From positions 1 through 45,282 of IMG/VR virus record IMGVR_UViG_3300043313_000557: a stretch of DNA of 45,282 nucleotides; one strand, 5' to 3'. A program made the translations under genes and the position numbers. The notes under the pieces were generated by a model. It did not search any database and was not told the DNA's origin. It was given only the letters and a program-made list of their open reading frames with translations. This document shows, one piece after another, positions 23,958 through 30,186 of this stretch. This DNA is from a virus. How positions within the stretch are numbered: position 1 is the stretch's first letter; the number at the start of each line of letters is the position of its first letter.

Positions 23958-24857
23958 ATGTCTTTCCATCATGCAACGTCTGCCCGTATCGCTCGCTTCG
24001 GCCGCGGCGCCGTCATCCTGCGAGGCCGCGAAGCGGCGCTCGATGCCGACACGCTCAGGAGCGCCGCGCCGACGCTGTTCGCCGAGGGCAAGCACTCATC
24101 GCGCTCCGAGCGGTACGCCCACATCCCGACGTTCGAAGTGCTCGCCGGCCTCGAGCGTGAGGGCTTCCGCCCATACGAGGTGCGCGTCGGCGGCTCATCG
24201 GATCTCGACAAGCGCAACCATACGAAGCACCTGATCCGCCTGCGCAAGGACGGCCTCGACGCCCGTAGGGGCCGCGTCCCCGAGGTCGTGCTCATCAATG
24301 CCCACGACGGCACCTCGCGCTACAAGCTCATGTATGGCGTTTTCATCATGGTGTGCTCGAACGGCACCATCGTCAGCGATGGCGAGATGACGGAGCTGAG
24401 TATCCCGCACAAGGGCGACGTCATCAACCGCGTCATCGAGGGCACGTATCAGGTGATCGGCGAAAGCCGGCGCATCGAGGATCATGTGCAGCAGATGGAG
24501 GCCGTGCAGCTGACGCACAGCGAGCAGCGCGCCTTCGCCGAGAGCGCGGCCATGCTCAGGTGGGCGCCCGACGCCGAGACAGGCACGTCCAACGTGCCCG
24601 CCACCATCCAGGCACGCCCCGAGGCGATCCTGATCCCGCGCCGCCATGCGGACAACACGCCCTCGCTCTGGAACGTGTTCAACCGCGCGCAGGAGAACCT
24701 GATCAACGGCGGCGTGTCCTACACGGACACCAACGCCCGCGGCCGGCTTGTGCACAGGACGGCGCGCGCCGTGAACGGGATCGACGGCAACGTCGGCTTG
24801 AACCGTGCGCTCTGGCACTTGGCTGCCCGCATGGCCGAGTTAAAACAAGCGGCGTGA
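23958..24857 (+). CDS. DUF932-type phage/plasmid protein
   Basis: 299 residues from ATG 23958; the longer open frame to the left runs through the promoter and an upstream gene and is rejected. The order of features matches DUF932-type proteins of phages and plasmids: Pro-Thr-Leu-Phe-Ala-Glu, Tyr-Ala-His-Ile-Pro-Thr, Arg-Lys-x-Gly, a His-Asp/Asn-Gly-Thr-Ser strand, Cys-Ser-Asn-Gly-Thr, then a helical end with Trp-Asn-Val-Phe-Asn and Gly-Arg. Biochemical role is not known; such genes often sit among accessory or anti-defence genes. Sole gene of the P2 unit, closed by a strong terminator. Confidence 0.72.
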   Translation: MSFHHATSARIARFGRGAVILRGREAALDADTLRSAAPTLFAEGKHSSRSERYAHIPTFEVLAGLEREGFRPYEVRVGGSSDLDKRNHTKHLIRLRKDGLDARRGRVPEVVLINAHDGTSRYKLMYGVFIMVCSNGTIVSDGEMTELSIPHKGDVINRVIEGTYQVIGESRRIEDHVQQMEAVQLTHSEQRAFAESAAMLRWAPDAETGTSNVPATIQARPEAILIPRRHADNTPSLWNVFNRAQENLINGGVSYTDTNARGRLVHRTARAVNGIDGNVGLNRALWHLAARMAELKQAA

Positions 24858-24888
24858 TCATTTCTCACGTCCCGTGATCACCACCTCA

Positions 24889-24915
24889 GACCCGGCTTCG
24901 GCCGGGTCTCTTTTT
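24889..24915 (+). terminator. Rho-independent terminator of the P2 unit
   Basis: GACCCGGC (24889-24896), loop TTCG, GCCGGGTC (24901-24908), then TCTTTTT. Stable UUCG tetraloop. Confidence 0.92.
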
Positions 24916-24945
24916 GTGCATAAAGGGGTGTGACATTATGTCGCA

Positions 24946-24999
24946 TTGACTTTATTCGGCATATGTGGGATAATATGTATACGGTCGAAAGAGCGACCG
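24946..24999 (+). promoter_or_regulatory. Promoter-leader cassette P3
   Basis: TTGACT (24946-24951), 17-bp spacer ending TGG, GATAAT (24969-24974), 7 nt, then hairpin CGGTCG-AAAGAG-CGACCG (24982-24999). GAGGAGAACGACC leads to ATG 25012, 12 nt after the hairpin, as in P1. Confidence 0.78.
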
Positions 25000-25011
25000 A
25001 GGAGAACGACC

Positions 25012-25587
25012 ATGTCAGCTTACCTCTGCGATCAAGACACCATCAACGCCATCGCCACCTACGCCGCCACCCACGGCCTCGTCGAGGATGCGGCCCTGTT
25101 CGCCGATCTGCTCACCCTCCAGAATGTCGCCTCGATGCATGCCCGTTACGCCGGCCGCGACTGGCTCAAGAGCGAGGTCGATGATGTTGCCGCGGCCTAC
25201 AGCTACGAGCGCGTTCTGACCGATGCCCGCACCGTCGCCGAGTATGCCCGCGAGTATGATTATCAGGCATGCGAGACCGAGGATTATCAGGCGACGCTAT
25301 GCCACCGGCTTGTGCAGCGTGTGCAGGAGCACGCCTATGCCCTCGCCGGGCTCGAGCGCAAGGGCGGATGCGGCGCCGCCGTGAACACCTATCACATCAC
25401 CGCCCGCCGTATGACGGCGCAAGCTTGGCGCCTCATGGGCGAAGCCCGTCAGATGAAGAAGCAAGCCGCGCAAGAGCCGGATAGCATCTACGCCCGCCTC
25501 CTGCTCACCAGCGTATCGAGCTATGCCACCTGTGCCCGCATGTCGCTCGGCACCGCCCGCATCTACCGCAACATGGGAGCACGCTAA
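25012..25587 (+). CDS. Helical accessory protein of unknown function, 191 residues
   Basis: ATG 25012 behind the P3 leader; the longer open frame covers the promoter. The protein is almost wholly helical and Ala/Tyr-rich. One stretch (about 117-140) has Gly-Gly-Cys-Gly-Ala-Ala followed by Arg-Arg-Met and Arg-x-Met; the same Gly-Gly-Cys-Gly-Ala-Ala string occurs in the 478-residue protein at 26131, perhaps by chance. First gene of a three-gene unit (TAATG junctions) ended by the terminator at 26007. Confidence 0.6.
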   Translation: MSAYLCDQDTINAIATYAATHGLVEDAALFADLLTLQNVASMHARYAGRDWLKSEVDDVAAAYSYERVLTDARTVAEYAREYDYQACETEDYQATLCHRLVQRVQEHAYALAGLERKGGCGAAVNTYHITARRMTAQAWRLMGEARQMKKQAAQEPDSIYARLLLTSVSSYATCARMSLGTARIYRNMGAR

Positions 25588-25796
25588 TGAACGACGGTTA
25601 CAAGCGCATTGTGCAAGCGCGCGGCAAAGGCCAGGACCATACCGCATGGGAGCGAGTGTCCCGCGAGTATGACACCGCGGAAGAAGCCGAGGCCCGCCTT
25701 GCCCGCTTTGAGCGCATCTGCCCCGACTTTGAATATCGTGTCTGTTCCCTGATCCCCGTCGATAGCCCGGAAGGGCAAGCCCTAAGGAGAGACTAA
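25587..25796 (+). CDS. Small early phage protein, 69 residues
   Basis: Start overlaps the previous stop (TAATG). Strand-helix-strand plan: Tyr-Lys-Arg-Ile-Val-Gln-Ala, helix Ala-Glu-Glu-Ala-Glu-Ala-Arg-Leu-Ala-Arg, strand Tyr-Arg-Val-Cys-Ser-Leu-Ile. Function unknown. Overlaps the next start by one base. Confidence 0.65.
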   Translation: MNDGYKRIVQARGKGQDHTAWERVSREYDTAEEAEARLARFERICPDFEYRVCSLIPVDSPEGQALRRD

Positions 25797-26002
25797 TGTC
25801 CTGGAAATGCGAAGTGACCACGAACAACGGCATCGACTGGGCATCGAACGCGATCCGCCTGCCGACGCGCGAACAAGCCGAGGCCTATGCTCGAGATCTG
25901 ATGATGCGATGGACGTCTGTGCGCGACTGGCGTGTTGTCGAGTGTGATGATCCGGTGAATTATGACTGGAGCATCACGCAAGGCCTCATCCGCCGCGGCT
26001 AA
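25796..26002 (+). CDS. Small early phage protein, 68 residues
   Basis: TAATG junction with the upstream gene. Beta-helix-beta plan like the preceding protein (Trp-Lys-Cys-Glu-Val, helix Arg-Glu-Gln-Ala-Glu-Ala-Tyr-Ala, strand Asp-Trp-Arg-Val-Val-Glu), which suggests that the two small genes may be distant paralogues. Last gene before the terminator at 26007. Confidence 0.65.
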   Translation: MSWKCEVTTNNGIDWASNAIRLPTREQAEAYARDLMMRWTSVRDWRVVECDDPVNYDWSITQGLIRRG

Positions 26003-26006
26003 ACGA

Positions 26007-26033
26007 GAGGGCGCTTTAAGCGCCCTCTTTTTT
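26007..26033 (+). terminator. Rho-independent terminator of the P3 unit
   Basis: GAGGGCGC (26007-26014), loop TTTAA, GCGCCCTC (26020-26027), then TTTTTT. It starts 4 nt after the last stop codon of the unit. Confidence 0.92.
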
Positions 26034-26060
26034 GCCCATATCTTAGGAATATATGTGGTA

Positions 26061-26117
26061 TTGACATATGTCTGTTAATATGCAATAATATGTTCACGGT
26101 CGAGATGAGCTCAACCG
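26061..26117 (+). promoter_or_regulatory. Promoter-leader cassette P4
   Basis: TTGACA (26061-26066), 17-bp spacer ending TGC (extended -10), AATAAT (26084-26089), 7 nt, then a 21-nt hairpin 26097-26117: CGGT, C, GAG, loop ATGAG, CTC, A, ACCG. Same architecture as P2 with a compensating change in the inner stem. ATAGGAG leads to ATG 26131. Confidence 0.75.
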
Positions 26118-26130
26118 ATAGGAGATTGAC

Positions 26131-27567
26131 ATGGCGGCTTTCCAAAAGGGTTTCGGTTCGTATGTCTGCGCTGGCGATTGGATCGACGGCGAGGCCGACG
26201 GCTTCACAGTGCGCGCCACGGTTTACCGTGACGACAATGCCGACCGGCCGGACCAAATGTCAGAAGGTTTCTGGCCGTCACGCGACCCGAATGATGCGGG
26301 CTATACGCCAAACTATTGGCCGGAATTTTACCGCGCTCAGGAAGCGATGCGCGCCTGGCAAGCTGATGAATGGTTCTATTGCGGCATCGCCGTCACGGTG
26401 TTCAAAGACGACGTCTGCCTGAGCACGCCTTACGAGCATGCGCTCTGGGCAATCGAGGCTAACTATCCCGGCTCCGATAACGCTTATTTGCTCGAGGTGG
26501 CGAACGATTTAGTCGAGGATGCGATCGCGGCCGCAAAGGAAAAGACGGCAGAGCTTGATTGCGATGTGCTCGCCGCTGCGATCCGCAATTGCGCGGCGAA
26601 CATGATCGAAAGCATGCGTGACGCGTATCAAGCCGGCGATGCGCACTATGCCGACGCGGCTGTTCGCTTGATCCGCGATCAGCTTGGATACGATGCCGAG
26701 GCTATCTTTGCCGAGGCGCGCGCCAAGACGATTGGCCATTATGACATTGAACAGCCTGGTGGATGCGGCGCGGCGCGCAACCCGTTGGCGCGCGATTTCC
26801 CGAAACGGGCGCATGGCATGCGGCTGCTCACGCCGGCGCAAGCGAAAATGGACAAGAGCCGCGCGCGCGGCTTTTGGACGTTCGTTCTCCACTTTGCGCC
26901 GCATAAGCTATCGGGCTTCAATGTCTGCCCGAAGGCGTCGGCCGGGTGCATCGCCGCATGCCTGAACCTCTCAGGAAGGGCAGAGATGACCGTGGGCGGC
27001 CGTGTGACGTTGGCCGGTATCAAGAGCGGCCGACGCACGAACACCATTCACCGGGCCCGCCTGAGGCGTACGCGGGCATTCATGGCGAATAGGGGAGAGT
27101 TCATGGCGCTATTGGTGGCAGATATCGAGCGGGCTTGTGATGAGGCCGGTAAGGCCGGTCTCGAGGCGTGCTTCCGCCTGAATGGCACGTCTGACATCAG
27201 ATGGGAGCGCGTCCCATGCATGCGGGGAGGCGTTGTGTTTGACAACGTCATGTCGGCATTTCCGAGTGTGATGTTTTACGATTATACGAAGATCGAGAAT
27301 AGGCGCGGCTTGCCGGCTAACTATCGCCTGACGTTCTCGCTTAACGAGAATAATGGCAAGGCCGCCGCGCGCCTCCTGGCGAGCGGCATGAACGTTGCCG
27401 CCGTGTATCGAACGAAGGCGCTGGCATTACTTGAAGCGGGCAAGCCGGGACGGGTCGACGGGGATCAGGATGACCTGCGCTTTCTCGATCCCGAAGGCGT
27501 CATAGTGGCTCTGTCGGCCAAAGGGCGACTGGCGAAGAGAGATCGATCTGGTTTTGTTCTAGGGTGA
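26131..27567 (+). CDS. Fusion: small early-phage domain plus cysteine-cluster (gp88-like) domain
   Basis: 478 residues. Residues 1-130 look like a stand-alone small phage protein (Trp-Phe-Tyr-Cys-Gly-Ile-Ala-Val-Thr-Val near 81-90, then an Asn-Asp-Leu-Val-Glu-Asp helix). Residues 130-205 are helical. Residues 245-478 resemble the phage Gene-product-88 family (PF17338): Phe-Asn-Val-Cys266-Pro-Lys with Cys273 and Cys277 (C-x6-C-x3-C), then Phe-Arg-Leu-Asn-Gly-Thr-Ser-Asp (348-355), Phe-Tyr-Asp-Tyr-Thr-Lys (382-387) and Leu-Asn-Glu-Asn. The family has no proven function; the Cys cluster could bind metal or an Fe-S centre. Sole gene of the P4 unit. Family call is from pattern memory. Confidence 0.6.
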   Translation: MAAFQKGFGSYVCAGDWIDGEADGFTVRATVYRDDNADRPDQMSEGFWPSRDPNDAGYTPNYWPEFYRAQEAMRAWQADEWFYCGIAVTVFKDDVCLSTPYEHALWAIEANYPGSDNAYLLEVANDLVEDAIAAAKEKTAELDCDVLAAAIRNCAANMIESMRDAYQAGDAHYADAAVRLIRDQLGYDAEAIFAEARAKTIGHYDIEQPGGCGAARNPLARDFPKRAHGMRLLTPAQAKMDKSRARGFWTFVLHFAPHKLSGFNVCPKASAGCIAACLNLSGRAEMTVGGRVTLAGIKSGRRTNTIHRARLRRTRAFMANRGEFMALLVADIERACDEAGKAGLEACFRLNGTSDIRWERVPCMRGGVVFDNVMSAFPSVMFYDYTKIENRRGLPANYRLTFSLNENNGKAAARLLASGMNVAAVYRTKALALLEAGKPGRVDGDQDDLRFLDPEGVIVALSAKGRLAKRDRSGFVLG

Positions 27568-27608
27568 GGGCCGCCCTCAGTCGAGGGTAAGCCTCTGAAT
27601 ATGCTGCT

Positions 27609-27636
27609 AAAAGCCGCTCTCGAGCGGCTTTTCTCA
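27609..27636. terminator. Bidirectional terminator after the P4 unit
   Basis: AAAAGCCGCTC (27609-27619), TC, GAGCGGCTTTT (27622-27632), then TCTC. Perfect 11-bp stem with A/T-rich ends, so it can act in both directions. A smaller perfect hairpin, TGAGGGC-C-GCCCTCA (27565-27579), starts on the stop codon of the preceding gene. Confidence 0.85.
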
Positions 27637-28027
27637 TTGCTGGCACGGGCAAAACGTTCCGTGGAACGGGGAGCCGAGGATGGTGGCATGCTTCGCTGGA
27701 ATGCGAGAATGCGTTTGACCTCAATGTGTTAGCTTCTCCGTTCCAGCGTTCCACTATCTTTCTATAAGAGGGAGGGAGAGAATATAAAACTGAGGTCAGA
27801 CGGGATTTCAATGAGTTAGAGTGTTGCATAAATGTTGGGAGATGCAGTGATACATGTTTTTAGGGAGAGAGTAGGGAAAAGCGATAGTGGAGCGCCTGAT
27901 CGTGGATCGCGCCCTCTCGCCCTCGTAAGCGCCCTCTCGATATTGGCGTTGATCCGCGCTTTCGTGCCAGCATCCGGCCTCGCACATACGCACGCGCGCG
28001 TGTGTGCCCGGACAGGAGCGCATTCCT

Positions 28028-28139
28028 CGTAGTATTCGATAAGTAATCATAAGTAATCACTACGGAAGTAAAGCCTAAGTAATGATGTGCATATGTCTAA
28101 GTATAACTTAGACTAATGAGCATGATTACTTAGGCTTTA
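28028..28139. repeat. Nested inverted repeats with AAGTAAT repeats
   Basis: CGTAGT (28028-28033) pairs with ACTACG (28059-28064) around two direct copies of AAGTAATCA. Next, TAAAGCCTAAGTAAT (28069-28083) pairs perfectly with ATTACTTAGGCTTTA (28125-28139). Within it, GTCTAAGT-ATA-ACTTAGAC (28095-28113) is a perfect 8-bp hairpin, and the bases between pair in part. The whole 71-nt unit could form one long cruciform arm. Confidence 0.85.
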
Positions 28140-28351
28140 TCTTACATAATACTATAAGACTACTAGCCTAGGTGTCATCGCCTACATATGTCGCTTAACT
28201 CCTAGGAATACGTTCTTGTGAGACCCCCCTTGACTAGATTTTATTCCTAGCGGCCTAGGCACTCAGCCATGGCACCCCATTTCCACATTATCAAGCATAT
28301 CCCTGACACACCAACTTGACACCGCCCAAAAGTTCGGCTACGCACGAGACC

Positions 28352-28660
28352 ATGGCACAGGACCGCGACTACAAGCCCGGCTCGGGCAAAGCCCACGACG
28401 CCGACGATCCGGACCACAAGCCCGGCGCCCAGCCGCAGCCGAAACACGAGCCCAGCCCACCGCCGCCCAAGGGCCAGCCGCAACCGCCCGATCCGCCGCC
28501 GCATCGCCCCCAAGGCCAGTCCCAGAGCCAGCTCAAGGGCGGTCCCAGCCAGAAACAGCAGATCGTCGACTACTTCAAATCGCAGGGCAAAAACCCCGAC
28601 GATCCGATCTGGGAAATCCCCGGCGGCCTCAAGCTGACGCTCAAGGATCTGACCGGATGA
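28352..28660 (+). CDS. Disordered Pro/Gln/Lys-rich protein at start of packaging block
   Basis: 102 residues from ATG 28352; a TTG at 28316 would also be in frame but has no ribosome site. Residues 5-70 are Pro, Gln, Asp, Lys and His with almost no hydrophobics. The last 30 residues (Val-Asp-Tyr-Phe-Lys-Ser...Ile-Trp-Glu-Ile-Pro-Gly-Gly) may fold. A TTGACA (28316-28321) lies 30 bp upstream but has no good -10. Unknown function; first gene of the rightward late block, overlapping the next by ATGA. Confidence 0.6.
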   Translation: MAQDRDYKPGSGKAHDADDPDHKPGAQPQPKHEPSPPPPKGQPQPPDPPPHRPQGQSQSQLKGGPSQKQQIVDYFKSQGKNPDDPIWEIPGGLKLTLKDLTG

Positions 28661-29334
28661 CCGACACACCCGATCGCAAGCCCCTGTCGGCCACCGATCT
28701 CGACAGGCCCTCCAAGGAGCTCATCGAGCAGGAGAACAGTCTCGGGCCCATGGAGGTGCTGACGCCGCTCGGCCCGCGGCCGTTCTTCCCGGCCGAGCCG
28801 GAACTGCCGCAGTCCGACGAGTATCCCCAAGCCGATAACCCGTTCAATCCCAAGGGCCAGCCCTCGATGCATCTGCCGCAGCAGGCGACGCCCCTGCGCA
28901 CGCGGCCCGACGGCAACGCCGACCCCAGCGTCAACCCGACTTACACCGATCCCAAGGATCCGGTCGCCATCGATCCGCACGCCACCTACGTGCCGTATCC
29001 GGGCTTCACCGACAACGTCAACAATCCGCGCGGCACGCCGGATTACCTGATTGTCGGCGCCACGCCGGATTACGACGGCGCCGGCGCCGGCTCGCCCAAT
29101 ACGCGCACCGAGCCGCCCACCGGTGCTCCCGATTTCGACAATCCGCAGAACCCGCGCGGGATTGCCAGCAGCAACTGCGACGGTGTGCCCGACGCGCAGG
29201 CCTTCGACAGCCAGAAGGCCCAGAACCCGACGCCGGCGCGGCCGCCGCTCGCCGCCACGATCTTTCCGGATCCGTTCTACGAGCGCGTCTCGGCCGGCCA
29301 GAACCGGGCGCCCCCGCAGGAGCGCATTCCCTGA
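28657..29334 (+). CDS. Pro/Asp/Asn-rich protein of unknown function
   Basis: 225 residues. Nearly the whole chain is low in hydrophobics and rich in Pro, Asp, Asn, Gly and Thr, with repeated Asp-Asn-Pro / Asn-Asn-Pro / Asp-Pro-Lys units, so it is probably largely unfolded. No domain recognised. ATGA overlap upstream; its stop (TGA at 29332-29334) overlaps the CTG that appears to start the small terminase. Confidence 0.6.
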   Translation: MTDTPDRKPLSATDLDRPSKELIEQENSLGPMEVLTPLGPRPFFPAEPELPQSDEYPQADNPFNPKGQPSMHLPQQATPLRTRPDGNADPSVNPTYTDPKDPVAIDPHATYVPYPGFTDNVNNPRGTPDYLIVGATPDYDGAGAGSPNTRTEPPTGAPDFDNPQNPRGIASSNCDGVPDAQAFDSQKAQNPTPARPPLAATIFPDPFYERVSAGQNRAPPQERIP

Positions 29335-29774
29335 GACGGCGGCAGCTCCCGGCTCCCACAACTCTCGATTATCTGCCGACCGATCTCAAACCGCTCCCGG
29401 TTGCGGCCGACGCCGACGATCCCGAGGCCATCCGTGCGGCCCTCTACGTTCATTCTGGCAATATCGGCCTGGCTGCTGCTCATCTCGGCTGTCGCCCTGG
29501 CGATCTGGCTCGGACAGTGGCTCGGTTCCCTGAACTAGCCGCCGACCGCGATGCCGCCCGGCGCATGATCGTCGATCAGGCCGAGCAAGTCATCATCGAG
29601 CAGCTCACCGACACCGCCAACATCGACCGGCGCGATGACGCCGCCCGCTTCGTCCTGACCTCGCTTGGCAGATCCTCGGGCTGGGGGCAGAGTGGCCCGG
29701 CCCAGCCCGCCGCCGGCTTCTCGCTGTCCGACGGCGCCGGCCGAACATTGAGCGTCAAATGGCAGACTGACTGA
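29331..29774 (+). CDS. terS: Small terminase subunit-like HTH protein, apparent CTG start
   Basis: 147 residues if translation starts at CTG 29331-29333. That codon overlaps the previous stop as CTGA, in the same way as the ATGA junctions around it, and has AGGAG (29318-29322) 8 nt upstream. No ATG, GTG or TTG occurs in frame before GTG 29517, which would cut through the DNA-binding helix. The region Gly-Asn-Ile-Gly-Leu-Ala-Ala-Ala-His-Leu-Gly-Cys looks like a Fis/small-terminase HTH; the following Ala-Arg-Arg-Met...Asp-Gln-Ala-Glu...Phe-Val-Leu-Thr-Ser-Leu-Gly-Arg...Gly-Trp pattern is typical of phage small terminases. It lies two genes before the large terminase. Confidence 0.68.
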   Translation: MRRRQLPAPTTLDYLPTDLKPLPVAADADDPEAIRAALYVHSGNIGLAAAHLGCRPGDLARTVARFPELAADRDAARRMIVDQAEQVIIEQLTDTANIDRRDDAARFVLTSLGRSSGWGQSGPAQPAAGFSLSDGAGRTLSVKWQTD

Positions 29775-29785
29775 CGGGGGCGCAC

Positions 29786-30184
29786 ATGGCCCATCTCGTT
29801 CTGACCCCGGCCGTCACGCGGCATATCGAGACGCTCGCCGAGCGCGCCCATGCCGAGCCCCTGACCTTCCACCACATCCGCCGGCTGCACCGGCGCGATG
29901 TCTGGCCGGCCGACGTGCTCGCCCGCTTCCAGCTCGACGTGCCGCGCGGTTACCACCTGCGCTTCTCGACCGCGCATTACCGGCCCGGCTGGGTCTGCCG
30001 GCATCTCACCGTCCGCGGCGAGGGCAGATGGCCGGAACGCCAGGACGTCGACCAGCTCATGCGGCTGACCGGCTTCCGGCATCCGCTCGAGGCGTGCGTC
30101 AACTGGTATGACGGCGATGCCCGCCGTACCGTGCACGTCCTCGAGCCGCTCAATGGCGACTTCAGCCCCATCTGGTCCTCATAG
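29786..30184 (+). CDS. Phage protein between terminase subunits, unknown
   Basis: 132 residues, ATG 29786. His/Arg-rich alpha/beta protein: helices at the start (Thr-Arg-His-Ile-Glu-Thr-Leu-Ala), central strand Tyr-His-Leu-Arg-Phe-Ser, then His-Leu-Thr-Val-Arg and a C-terminal Val-His-Val-Leu-Glu. A small protein between the terminase genes is common and may assist packaging. No family recognised. Confidence 0.6.
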   Translation: MAHLVLTPAVTRHIETLAERAHAEPLTFHHIRRLHRRDVWPADVLARFQLDVPRGYHLRFSTAHYRPGWVCRHLTVRGEGRWPERQDVDQLMRLTGFRHPLEACVNWYDGDARRTVHVLEPLNGDFSPIWSS

Positions 30185-30186
30185 TT

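Larger units (their letters stand above)
27568..28351. other. Non-coding control region, candidate origin or packaging region
   Basis: No convincing gene in 784 bp; short frames here lack ribosome sites and coding bias. From left to right it holds the terminator (27609), an inverted pair CGTTCC-GT-GGAACG (27655-27668) and tandem CGTTCCA (27739-27753), direct repeats GCGCCCTCTCG (27909-27919 and 27929-27939), a 27-nt alternating purine-pyrimidine tract (27981-28007), AT-rich sequence with nested inverted repeats (28028-28139), and three CCTAGG palindromes (28167, 28201, 28254). It separates the early genes from the terminase block, a usual place for an origin or packaging start. Confidence 0.6.

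Noticed and set aside
27640-28020. Possible tRNA gene in the gap
   Set aside because: No T-loop GTTCGA-type box with matching acceptor stem was seen.
27832-28032. Short open frames on both strands in the non-coding gap
   Set aside because: No ribosome site, odd composition, and they run through the repeats.
28316-28344. TTGACA upstream of the packaging block as a late promoter
   Set aside because: The -35 is perfect but the base set 17 nt later (TACGCA) is a poor -10 and the start would fall on the ATG; left unassigned.
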